64,000 bases of DNA from Emydura subglobosa (lineage: Eukaryota; Chordata; Testudines; Chelidae): positions 29,929,563-29,993,562 of the forward strand of contig ML679962.1 in assembly GCA_007922225.1 (NCBI GenBank), in the 5' to 3' direction. Position 1 is the stretch's first letter. Every line of letters begins with the position of its first letter. Below the pieces are notes generated by a model that did not search any database, was not told the origin of the DNA, and saw only the letters and a program-made list of their open reading frames with translations. The translations under genes and the position numbers were made by a program. Positions 48,656-59,850 of this stretch are shown here, in pieces.

Positions 48656-48927
48656 GTGTGTCAGTTCAGAAATTTAATAGATTGGTGGCAGTTGGGAGAT
48701 CTCCAAGGAATACTTAAATACTACAGGAGGTGGAAGTGGCGATCCAGCGCTAGAACTCTTCCCTCTTCGTCACTGCAGAGCCAATGACCCAGCACAGAGC
48801 TGAGGAGATCCCATCATTCAGATAAGACACAATAAGGGCCTGACTACCTAAGTCTCTATAGAGTCCACGTGGAGGGGAAGGGTGAAACCTGGTGTCCTGG
48901 CCTATCTCCAAATGGATTAATAGAACA

Positions 48928-49140
48928 ATAGTACTTTGCATTGCTATGTTCCTTCCCTATGAACAGCTGAGAATGCTTTACAAACACCAAGCCTCACATC
49001 CCCATGTGAGATAGTGAAGTATCATTACCCCCATTTCGCAGGTAGAGAAACTGAGGCACAGAGATTAGCTGAATTGTCAAAGGTGCACCAGTGAGCTAGT
49101 GACAGAGCGAGCAGTTGAAACCCAAGTTCCTGAGGCTTGG
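48928..49140 (-). repeat. MIR-like SINE, reverse orientation
   Basis: Contains CATTACCCCCATTTCGCAGG, AGAGAAACTGAGGCACAGAG and GAATTGTCAAAGGTGCACCA, which is the reverse of the MIR core (CTCTGTGCCTCAGTTTC). Confidence 0.7.
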
Positions 49141-49424
49141 GCCACTCGACAGACTTACGTTGGTATAACTATATCGCTCAGGGATGTGGAAAAATCCACA
49201 TCCCACAGCAAGGCAGTTATATCAAACAAACTCCTGGTGTAGACAGAGCTATGTCGATGGGAGACATTCACTCATCCACATAGCTACTGCCTTTCAGGGA
49301 GGTGGGGTACCTGCGCCGATGGGAGAAGGTCTCCTGTCAGCATAGGTAGCATCTTCACTAAGTGCTACAGCGGCATTGGTGCAGCCGCACCACTGCAATG
49401 CTGCACGCGTAGACAAGCCCTGAG
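49140..49424. repeat. CTTGTCTACACT-type MITE (about 285 bp)
   Basis: The interior has TATCGCTCAGGGATGTGG and the hairpin AAAAATCCACATCCC, then GGTGTAGACAGAGCTATGTC and GATGGGAGACATTC. The right end is GCGTAGACAAGCCCTGAG. It is similar to the cluster at 56237. Confidence 0.6.
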
Positions 49425-52400
49425 TCTCCTTCCTTAGCGTTAGCCATTGCATGCCCACTGCAGAAAAAGATGAAGGCAGAATCTTTGCTATCTGAGCCCT
49501 GCTGTAGCAATGACTCATTGTGCAGTGGGCAGCACAGCTGCTTCCTGCTGTCTGGCCTTTGCTGCCAGAGGACCTAGGGAAGTTTACTACTTTCTTCTCT
49601 GTTGTCTCGAAATCACAGAAGGAGGGGCAGGGAATATCTGAGTCACATGACTCCAACTCAACCCTTGGGTGTGGCACACACTGAGGGAGGGCTATCTGCA
49701 GCGCTGCCACTGCTCACAAATTTTATCACGAGTGTGACAACAGATATTTTCCCCAAAGCCTTAGCTCCTGTAGTCATTATAACCCAAGAATCCCTGATTT
49801 TTTGAGGGGGGTTTAGAGCAATTTTCTAGCCCTCATAGCTGTAGAGAGAAACTGTAAAATTGTGAATCCTCAGTCATCAGAAGGGAAATTTAAAAAGAGA
49901 ACCAAAAAACTAGTCTTCTTCCAATTTCATGATTTTTTTTGGACCTTGATTCATGATATTTGAAAGCTTAGGGTTGAGAATACTGTGTCTAGGGCAAGAA
50001 AGAATTACTGGGGAGGAAGAAGATATCTAGTGATCTTAGGCTGCGTGTGATCCTGTCCTACCCCAATCTCCTAAAAATCACATAGCATTTTGTACTAGTA
50101 TATAGTATTCTTCATTTCCTGCTCTAAACAACTGCACAGTGATGCCATGCACCGTCACACAGCAGTTCATTCTCTTACCTTTCAGTGGCGGGTGAATTGA
50201 TGCTTATGCATGTCTATCATTTAACATGCTCTCGAATGCAGGGATGAATAATTCTAAAAGGGCAACGAATGTTGTTGTTATTACAGAAATGAGCCTAGGG
50301 AGAAAATGGAAGCAGCCTGATTGGTCTGATAAGGATGTCAAACATATCCTCAAAGATCAACATTTTCCTGATTATTTTCCAAGCATCCAAAAATGTGCTA
50401 GGGTCCGAGGGCAGACATTCTCAAAAGGCACAAAGGGCAGTTGGGCTCTTAAGTACTGTTGAAAGTTGACTCTCAACTGCGCCTTTGAAAATTTCCCCAT
50501 CATCACTGCTCACTCCACTATTTAAAAGTTCTACTTTTCATGTCTTCCCAGACAGAAATAAAGAGAAAGTGCTGTCTTCACCTCTTTAACGTTTATTGGG
50601 TTGTTTAACAAAACAAAAACCAAACACACACCACAGAGTGGAAAAACTGAATGAGCACAGAGCCACCACACACGATTCATATTCTTGTGATGTGGGCACA
50701 TTCTGAGATAGTTTCAGCCCTGAATCACTGAAAGCATTTAGGCCTCAGCTTTGTATGTCATAACACACCAGAGACTGAGTACCCAGTACTCACGCTAACC
50801 AAGCCATGTGTTATTGGTCTATTCTTCACATCAGTCATGGAGGGCCTGATCCAAAGCCTACTGAAGACTCCAGTTGACTCTGATAGGCTTTGGAGCAGGT
50901 GTTTACACATTCCCTCTTCAGGAGTGAGAATTGTGTCTATCAGAACTCAGTACGAGGAGAGAGAAATCTACTTTTACAATTCTGCTACTTTCAGTTGACA
51001 ATGATATTTCCCAGGGAAGGAGTCTCTCTGATCCACAGAAGACAGTCTTTGGGTCTGTTTTGATGTAGTTATTCAGTGCACCATCTGATTTCACTGGGCT
51101 CCTTAGCTACCTCGGTAGACCAGATGTAGTCTCAGGTTGCATTTCTTTGTACCAATCCGGCTGCAGAATGCATCATTGCTTCTGTGCTTTCCATCAATTA
51201 AAAACTGCTAAATTGATTTATTTTATCATAATTATGAATCAAATTACAAACAATGGTGCAAACCCCAGACTCACAAAGAACTGCCAACAATATGCTGCCG
51301 TGACTCAGGTCATGCTGCTGACGATGCTACTGTTATCTTCTCAGCCTTGCAAAAGCTGCTGTAACCCTAACATAATAGCCTTTTTACCCTCCACAACAAT
51401 TACTGGAAGCTTGGAGGTCTATTGAAATGCAAATAGTATATGGAGAGGTTATTGGAGAAGCAGATTGTGGCAATACAAATGTTGCCCTGTTCGTTTCAGT
51501 TAGTGTGAACTGAAGTGGGATTGTTGTCTTGGAAAAAAAAAATTCTCTTATTTTTTCATAAAGGGAAGAGATGAAAGAAAATGAGGCAGAGATTTAGGGC
51601 GTAAGCAACTCTGTGCAGCATCTGAATGGTATCTTCTTTACAACGGCTGCTCTGTATTCTGTGGTTTCCTCCTTGCTTCCTTCTCGCTACTCACATGGGC
51701 GTCACTGATTTTTTCCACCTCTGCTACAGCAGCAATAGAGAAGAGTCTGCAAGTGTAACAGTTGGAATGCATGTTTCACTGCATCACATTTACTTAATGA
51801 AACATACATTTGGATACAGCCTTGTTGGCAGCATTTCTTTTAATGTTTTTCCCATGTGAATTTAGTGCTCATAAAAGGTGCTGCATTTACAGTCATAGAA
51901 CCTGCAATCCTCTCTTCTCAGGGCCGTGGTAGAACAAGATTCCCCAGGCTGCCCCAACAACCCTTCTCAACCCTGACATGAAGAGACCACTTCTACAGGG
52001 GAGTAGATAGCTCTTTTTCAGAGGCCTGTTCAGTCCATAGCTTTTCTACTAAAGCTGCTCAGTAAGATAGCAGTGTTTATAATGAGGACACATGCACTAG
52101 GAATCTTACTAAGATCACCAACCTTATGTCACATACACCATTATAATAGCCATCAGGGGGCAATGATTTTCAACCTCTATCAGTCTAGGCTGCATTAGAA
52201 CAAGGCATAGGCCCTGGGATGTAAAATCTGAGTCAGCCCCCATTGGGAGGTATTTCTAAAACCTTAAATATCAGTTTCGTTCATTCAACTCTAAATAAGC
52301 TATGCTACGACACCAGTAAATACTACACACTCATTGTAGGAGTTAATAACTACAGTCAAAGCCTGTGAACTTAAATGGACTTAAGCGTGTGAACATTATC

Positions 52401-55400
52401 CACCTTTAAATCCTTCGTCAAAACTCTCCTTTGCCATGATGCCTACGAAAAAACTTGACAGTGGTTAAGCTGTTGGTGTGCAGACTCCACTGCCTAACAT
52501 GCAGACCCATACTGTCTTACTGTTTCCTTGTACTTCCCCATCTGTCTATATACATCTGCTGTCTCATCTTATATTTAGGATTGTAAGTTCCCTGGGGAAA
52601 AGACTGGGTTTTTTGTTCTGTATTTGTACAGCTCCTTACACAGTGGGGCCCTGTTCCATGACTGGGGCCCCCAGGTGCTCTTGCAATACAAATAATAATA
52701 GATGTGCCCCAAAGCCAAGGAACTCAGAATAAATGGTGACGATCCAATACAACTGAACTCGTCCTTTTGTAGTTGCAGTGTGCCACACACTAAAAGTATG
52801 TCAGAATGTTTGTGTTTACAGACTTGCTTCATTAACGTCCCACTCAAATTCCAGTTGCAGCCATGTGACAGGCCTTTCAAAGATTCTGTGCCCAGAACAA
52901 TTATTTAAATATGTTCCTGGGCTGCACACTCAAGCAAACCCAAAAGCTGCAGAACACACAACACAGAGTCCCTGGCAGACAGAATGCACTGACTGAGGTG
53001 CAAAGAATAGAAAACCAGCAAGACTGCTATGGCTTCCAAAAGAGCTGATTTCTGCACTGAGGAAACATCATAACAGTTATTTTAAATCTTTTTTTTTTTT
53101 ACCATAATTAAACAAATTCAACAAACTAGCACAAAATCATGATAGGTTTTGATGATTGGTTTTCATTTCTTGTTTTCAGTTTCCATGTTGTGTTTATTTT
53201 GGCTGTGTCAATAGAACTCATTACACCATCTATCATCCAATACACTGGGCAAGTGTGGAGAAAGTGGCAGTAATCACCCCCTCAAATGGTTATACAACCC
53301 TGCAAGAGAAGTATAGACACACACCCACATTCCAACCTCCCACCTCAGATAAGCACCAGGAATAGGTCATGCAGGTAGCAGGCAGAGGTGGGTCAGAAAG
53401 CATACATCATTAACATGCAGACAATGCACACTGACTTTAGGCTACTTCTTGAACTTCCTTCTATAGCTTCTGTACTCCTTCTCTGTGAGGGTTGCAGAGG
53501 AAGTAGATTTCAGATAACTGATTTTTGCACCACACTCCTACTGCTGGGTGTTTTGTTTTTTTTAAAAACTAGTATGAGACCAAACTTACTGCAAACCAGA
53601 ATTTGGCCCATAGCATTCATATTAGTTCATTTTAAAACATCCTTCTAAGGCTTTAATCTGAATTATTTTTGTTAGCTTGAGATCCAGAGGCACAAAGATA
53701 AAAACAAAATTATATCTAAGACTAGGCACTCATGAAAAAAACCTTTCATATCTTCTGAGCACACAAAATTTGATTAAGTTACAGGACTTGATTGTTGTAT
53801 ATTGACCTGACTCTGGAGTAAGATGATCAAAATTTAAATATATTTTTTCTCCCTAGTAAATCAGTTCTTCCACTTTACAATAATCATCATCATCATCCAG
53901 AGAAAGTTTAACTAGCTAATACCACATCCTTATTAAACTAATCCTCACAGACCACATTCATCTGAGGAAAAAAAAAACCAAACAACCTAATAGAAACAGG
54001 GTCAGGAAAGCTTGAAGGTGCCCATATTATCAAAGCTATTTGCTTAACTCTTCCGATGCTAAGCTAGTTTAAGGAGGCGACAGGATCACAAAAGTTGCCT
54101 TCCTTTGTGTCATCCTGCATCTTCAGTATTTTTTCCCCCAATCCTGTGACCATTAGTGATAAAGGTAGTTGAGCCCTCTTTAGACATTTCAGGGATGTAT
54201 AGTACGATCTCTGATCAACATGGAGAAAAATTTAATTCAGTGCTTTGTAGCTTTAGAAACTGGTCTGACCCTCCTAAAGAAGGTCTAGTCAAGATTCATC
54301 AGAATACCCATCTCCCTCATTGTGAGACAGTTTATCTGCTATTGCTGTGGGATCCAATTCTCTCACATTGGATCTCCTGGTTCCACATATGAATGCTTAA
54401 ATCAGCACTCAGGAGCACAAAATGTAGCCTTTTGCACCTGTCAGTTTGTACTCTAATTAGGTACCCACACCTGACCAGCAGGCTCCTCAGCTCACATAGT
54501 TCTCAGATAGATGGAACCACATGTTTTCAAGGAAATGAAAGTGGGGAACAAACTCCTGTCTAATCCCCCCCAAAATTTTGGTTTTTGAATGCAAACACAG
54601 ACAAGACCCAGTTTTGTTTTGATTTAATGTGGGGAGGGGATGGAGGAAATACAGAACATATTGGTCATCTGTCCCAAAAACACAACCCTATCAGATGAAG
54701 CCCAGACTTTTCAAGGTTAGGTTCAGAAGTCACCCCTTCCCACCAAATGAAACTGTTGCTGCTGAAAGCTGCTGACCTCATCAAAGCAGAGCCATAACCA
54801 GGCCAAAGGAAATAAAGAGTCCACTCTCCCTTCACCACACAGAATAAGAATAACGGGAGAATGGGCTGCTGTACTTAGCTCAGTAGCAATGGTAAAGCCA
54901 AGAAGGAAATGTCTAAAGGATGCCTAGTCTAGTGGTCCATTGCCATGCAGTTGATCCCAGTCTGTGTCTGAGTCCCAGTGCTTTGCTTCAGGTCCAAGCA
55001 TAATCTCTGGCTTTGTGGTTGAGGCACTACGGAACAGTACTGAGAAAGAGCACACTTCATGTTGCTCTGCCAAGACTTTGTCAACCTACTTAACAGCAAC
55101 ATTTATGGCTCTAGAAAGAGTCACATTCAGCTTCTCGTAGCTGAAAGGATGGGTCAATTTAGTGTATGCACTTTGGGGGAGAGAATACAGGGGTGGCAGC
55201 AAGAGAAACAGGAAGATCCTAAAAGGCAGAGATTGAGACTGTGGTTTATGTAGCTCGCAATTGTTGCGCCTTCATTTTCCACACACTGCACCTTTCAGTT
55301 TTTAAGAACTCTGGCTGTGGATGCAGCTACCATTTTGTTCTTGGTTCTGCAGCTGGCTACAGAGAAGAAAGAGACACAGTGCTCTCTCCTGGAGATTTCC

Positions 55401-56236
55401 TTTGTTGTTTTCCTTAATCTAAAATAAATAATCTGGTCTGAAAACACAGATTTTTCTTGAATGAAAAATAAAAGAGCAATCTACAGAACTGACACTCAAA
55501 CACCAGATTGCCAGATGTTTTCAGTCTATACCTCTCCTTCCATTTTTGTTCTACTTTGAATTCTGCAAGGGCTGCACATGGAGACCTAATTCTTTTATTG
55601 ACAAATATAAATTCCAGCCAGAAAGCAACTGAATCATGGCACTGCTAACTCCTAAAATCATATGCTTGAGGCAGGAGCAGGACAGCTTGAGCAGCTCTGG
55701 AATCAATGGTAAGGCTAAGCCGAAAACATTTACAGGTATTGGCTGGGCAACTGGAAAACAGGCAGTACGTCTTGCTCAAAGTGGTTGCTGCAAAATATTC
55801 CGTGCAAACTTTCCGATTGAAATACTGTACACGCTTCCCATGAATTAGGCAAGAATCATCCTGATGTATCTAGTAGTCCTGACAATAAGTAAGGTCAATC
55901 ACAATTTAGAACTAGAAGAAAATCAAGTGTGTGTTCATGGTAAGGACACAGTTGTTCTTGCAGCACTCAGTGCAACACTTCTCTGTGTCCCTTACTGGAG
56001 GTTTGCAATACAACAAAGAACGATGGATGAAAAATGCTCTAACCAAGAGCCTGGTACAGTATTATTGTTACACACACAGGCAACAGTGTTTACCTTGGCC
56101 CCAGGCACAACAGAGCTGCATAGGGAAGATCAACAATTTGTGGAAGTGATTTAAAACACTGTATAAATGCAATTGAGCAGCAGAACTTGGCTCCCAGCAA
56201 GGCTGAGGTCAATGGGAGCCTGATCCATGTAACTAA
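49425..56236. other. Intergenic, no gene seen
   Basis: Contains the repeat at 52582, short A/T runs (51531, 53089, 53967) and a short CAT repeat at about 53883-53897. Frames are all short and unrecognised. Any distal CD99L2 or HMGB3 enhancers would lie in such DNA, but none can be told from sequence alone. Confidence 0.45.
52582..52700 (+). repeat. Interspersed repeat, best copy of the TTGTAAG family
   Basis: GATTGTAAGTTCCCTGGGGA, CTGTATTTGTACAGCTCC, CACAGTGGGGCCCTGTTCCA, TGACTGGGGCCCCCAGGTGC and AATACAAATAATAATAGA. I recognise it as abundant in turtle genomes and suspect a CR1/L3-like 3' end, but cannot prove the class. Confidence 0.65.
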
Positions 56237-56785
56237 GGCTTGGTACACTGAGGTAAACTCTCGTGTAGAATGTAAGTTGCTCAGGGATGTGAATAATCTA
56301 CCCCAGAGCGAATAAATTACTCTGACCCATGCACCAATGTGGACAGCACTATATCAGGGGGAGAGCTTCTCCCACCAACATGGCTACCGCCTCCCATGGA
56401 GGTGGAGTTGGGTCTCGTCTACACTAGCACTTATGCCGGCAAACCTTTTGTCACACAAGGGTGTGAAAAAAACATAAGCGCTTGTGTGGACAGTGCTACG
56501 TCAGCAGGAGATGCTCTCCCGCCGACATAGCTACTGCAGCTCGTTGACATTGTTTTATTATGTCGGCGGGAGAGCTCTCTACCATTGATATAACGCGGCT
56601 ACACAAGAGCTCTTACAGCAGCACAGCTGTACCAACACACCTATGCTGTTGTAAGTTTTAAGTGTAGACTAGCCCAAATTATGCCAACAGGAAAGTTGTC
56701 TCCCAATGGCACAGATGACCTTTGCTAGACGCTCTACAGTGACACAGCTTCTAGTAACTGTCGTGCTTCTATTGTAGACTAGCTG
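56237..56785. repeat. Cluster of at least three copies of the CTTGTCTACACT-type MITE
   Basis: Units recur: GTTGCTCAGGGATGTGAATA (56277), GTGGACAGCACTATATCAGG (56339), GTGTGGACAGTGCTACGTCA (56484), GTGTAGACTAGCCC (56662) and TGTAGACTAGC (56772). A perfect 16-bp inverted pair, CTCTCCCGCCGACATA (56514-56529) and its reverse (56559-56574), sits in the middle. Confidence 0.6.
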
Positions 56786-57142
56786 TTACTGCACCATCCA
56801 GCCCCCAGCACTAGATGATGCTTAAAGCATTGTGTGGATAGCTCGGTAGTCAGGCATGTTGGGGGTAGATACCCATGGGATGTTTGCTGCTGCTGGACTG
56901 ACAGCTGCAATGAAGAGGGGACAGTTCCCTCCACACAACATCGCTCAGCAGCACGTTTATGATCACCCCGCACCGCCCAAGCAATACCAGGACCAGCCAG
57001 ACACTGAGACAAACACACCCCACAGAGTGAGTCTTCGGTGAGGCCTGGGAACAGTGCCAAGTGCCCACGCTCCGCCAAAGGGGGACGTTACCAGCCAGTC
57101 CACAGGCTGGCCTCCAGGCCTGCCGGGAGCCCCCACTCTTGC

Positions 57143-57236
57143 TAGGGCTGCCAGTTCCGACTGGACGTATTCCTGAGGTTTCATCACATGCCATAATCTT
57201 TAGTTAAAGATCACTGCTGGAGAGTTGGCAACCCTC
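57143..57236. mobile_element. hAT-type MITE (94 bp)
   Basis: Ends TAGGGCTGCCAGTTCC and (reversed) AGGGTTGCCAACTCTCC are related inverted repeats. Flanks ACTCTTGC (57135-57142) and ACTCCTGC (57237-57244) form an 8-bp duplication with one change. The interior CATCACATGCCATAATCTTT is a form I recall from turtle genomes. It lies just left of the LINE remnant. Confidence 0.78.
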
Positions 57237-57399
57237 ACTCCTGCCCCATCATGGGGATGGGGAAGCAGCAGGCTGCCTGGCATGCCAAGAATGCTCGGTC
57301 ACACTGGCCTGCTCACCAGGAAGAAAAGGCCTCCACCAGAGAACTGGCAGAATGTTTGAATGGCTCTGGAGGTGGACAGGATTGCTGCAGTGCCTCTCC

Positions 57400-58865
57400 C
57401 TGCGGGGGGAGGGTGCTGGGGCTTAACCAGCTGGTCCTGTCCATGCTCTGGCACTGATACAACCCCCTAGGTCCCTCCCTAGAGTTTACTGAATTCATTC
57501 TGGAGTTCTTTTGGCCAGTACTGCACTGGGTCTCCGCAGGGTCCTGAGCCTCCCCCTGGAGGAAGGGGGGGGGCAGGGTCTGTGCTGTGTCTGCAGCCAG
57601 GTGCATACCTTCCGCCTCCAAGGCCTGCATAGACTCCTTTTATAGTGCAGGTAGTCTGGCATGGAGCGAACTGGTGCACACCTTCCTCCGCCACCTCCGA
57701 GGGCTCCAATACGACCAGCAGCTCTTTTATCTCCACCCAAGAGATCTTCCACAAGACCTCTCTGAGCTGCCAGTCTTCTACCAGGACCTATTCTGGACCT
57801 GGAGGCTGGTCTCAGCAACCAGGTCCGTGGTGGCCACCAAGGGGGTGGATCTCCCCGCAGAGCCCCTTCACAATCCCCATCTCAGGATGCAGGTGGTGGA
57901 GTCCCTCCCAGTGCAGCAGAGGCTGGTCCTGGCAGGTGTCACCAAGGTCGGAGAGCTCCTGGACTATGACCGGGGTGACTGGGCAGATTCCCAAGCACTG
58001 GGTCGGTGCATGGGGCTCTCCACCCTTTGAACTGCCCGGGGTGTATTCTAGGAGGTAAGGGCAGCCTTATCACCCACTGCTTGGCCCTACCTCAAGCGGG
58101 TGCTGCAACATGGCACTCCCTGCCCGCCCTTCACCCGGGCCCTCTGGACCCCTGCCCCCATGAGTCTCTCTGGCCATCCCCTCTGCATACCCCAAGCCGA
58201 TGCTGCAGCCGGTGCACTTCTGAACTGCACCACGGTCACACCGATACGCGCTCGGGCTCCACAATCTCCATTTCCTCACCCTCCTGTCCTGCCCTGATAC
58301 CAAGTGGTGGGACTTTTTACCACCTGTCGAGGGTGAGGAATGCCGGTGAGCTATTCCACCTTTGTTCTACGGTCCACTGGAGATATTAGCTGGTGACTCC
58401 TTCATGGAGCCATGAGCACGGGTGTGTACCTGGCATGGTTCACCCCTTGTCCCGATACCTGTCCCTTTTGCGGTGCTGGCGCATGTATATCTGGAGTGCG
58501 CCAGGGTGCAGGCTGCACTTCTCCCCACACCTCCCGATCTACACACACCCCGTCTGCGGCCCCACAAAGTCACAGGACCTCCTCCGGGCCTTGGCCAAGG
58601 CAGCTATCTACGGCACCAGGGAGAGGCGGTTGGCCGAGGGGGTGCTCTGCGACCGTGGGGCCTATTTCCGTTCCTCCCTCCGATCACGGCTCCGGGCACG
58701 GTTCCCCTGGGCCGCGTCCGCGGGCTCCTGGGCCACCTTCGAGGCGCAGTGGGCGCCGTCCGGGGTTCTGGGCTCGGTGTCCCCGGCAGGTGCCCTCCGT
58801 TCAGCCCTCTGGGACCTTCACCCCGGCTCCTGTTCTCTCATGTCTCGTCCCCCCAACATTAGTTG
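57400..58865 (+). mobile_element. Decayed 3' part of a Tx1-type (L1-clade) LINE ORF2
   Basis: Pieces of one protein are readable in shifted plus-strand frames. At 57587-58027: LPVFYQDLFWTWRLVSATRS, EPLHNPHLRMQVVES and LVLAGVTKVGELLDY. From 58412: STGVYLAWFTPCPDTCPFCG (CPFC at 58460-58471). In another frame from 58479: AHVYLECARVQ. Then from about 58520: TKSQDLLRALAKAAIYGTRE and, near the end, AYFRSSLRSRLRARFPWAAS. The CPFC plus H-C cluster is the zinc-knuckle-like end found after the reverse transcriptase in Tx1/L1 elements. Frameshifts and stops (58028, about 58049) make it inactive. The reverse transcriptase catalytic part is absent. Family name is from memory. Confidence 0.75.
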
Positions 58866-59850
58866 AGCCCCGGGCCCGGTAATTCCTCCCCTTTCAGCCG
58901 TGGGCGGCCCAAACACAGCCGCCCCACCGATCCGCATCGGCTCCCGACACACCCGCTCCCAGGCCTTGCACGGACTCCAGGATCGGCCCCCCAGCCCGGA
59001 TCCGGCCCTTGTACTGGAAACCCCCCCTCAGTAGAAAACAAACCTCCGAGCCCGGCCCGGACCCCCGCAACCCTTCCCAGCGCGGCCCCCCGCCCGCCTC
59101 CTGGCCCCGCCTCCCCCCGCCTGAGGCAGGAGGCTGGGCCGCCCCGGCCGCCCGCCCCTCGCCTCGCCGCCTTGACGGCAGACAGACGCCTGGCCGGCGG
59201 GGTGAGGAGCGGAGCGGAGCCCGCTGAGCCGCGGCCGCCCATCCACCGAGCGCACCGGGGTCCCGCCCTCCTCCTCCTGCCCGTCTCACCCTGGCCATGG
59301 CCGGCCGCTCCCTCCTGCTGCTGGCCGCCGCCTGCGCCGCCCTGCTCGGGAGAGGTAAGCGCCAGCCGCGCCTGAGGGGAGCCGCCGCCACCGCGCCGGC
59401 CTCGCGCCTTTGTGCCTTGCCCCGCCGCCGGGCCCGGCGCGGATGCTGCTAACGTCCCGGGGCCGCTGCTGGCGGCCGGCCGGACCCGCCCGGGTGCGGG
59501 GCTAGACGCAGGGTCGCTGTCCCTCACCCGGCAGGCAGCTGACGGCGGCCGGGCCCAGCCCGCGCTTGCTGGGATGCAGCGGGGGGGACAGACCCCAGGC
59601 GGGGGCCGCTCAGCCCCGGCCCGCCGCTCAGCCCGGGGAGAACAATGCGGGGCCCGCCGCGGCGCGCACAATGGAGCCGGCCCCCTCTCGCCCAGCCCGG
59701 CCCCGCGCCAGCGGCCCCTCACTCCCCGGCGCGGGGCTGGACACGGCCGGGCTGCGGGGGAAAAAGGACTTCATGGAGGGGGGGACTGCGGCTGGCGGGA
59801 TTCAGACGGATCCCCGCCTCTCCTACAGCTGGCCCCCTTCCCCCTGCCTC
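58600..59850. promoter_or_regulatory. CpG island at the CD99L2-like first exon
   Basis: G+C and CpG density are very high from about 58.6 to 59.85 kb and centre on the signal-peptide exon. No TATA box is obvious, in keeping with an island promoter. The left part overlaps the GC-rich end of the LINE remnant. Many overlapping open frames here on both strands are composition artefacts. Confidence 0.8.
59297..59354 (+). CDS. CD99L2: Signal-peptide exon, probably exon 1 of CD99L2
   Basis: An ATG in good context (GCCATGG) starts MAGRSLLLLAAACAALLGR plus one base of the next codon, then the strong donor AGAG|GTAAGC at 59355. The peptide is a textbook signal sequence: a short basic start, a Leu/Ala core and small residues at the end. 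In mammals CD99L2, a type I membrane glycoprotein in leukocyte migration, has a first exon of this kind with a similar Arg-Ser start and Arg-Gly end, and lies head-to-head with HMGB3. Position, strand and form all fit. The rest of the gene lies outside the window, so the name depends on synteny; another secreted or membrane protein cannot be excluded. Confidence 0.6.

Noticed and set aside
57587..58866. A novel multi-exon protein gene in the 57.5-58.9 kb frames
   Set aside because: Adjacent frames assemble into one LINE ORF2 C-terminal region broken by frameshifts and stops, with no splice sites needed.
59297..59354. CD99 rather than CD99L2
   Set aside because: CD99 is not a neighbour of HMGB3 in the genomes I know. 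The form of the peptide alone cannot decide, so CD99L2 is kept at moderate confidence.
58859..59722. 287-aa minus-strand open frame across the CD99L2-like promoter
   Set aside because: Low-complexity Gly/Arg/Pro translation opposite a credible signal-peptide exon; a CpG-island artefact.
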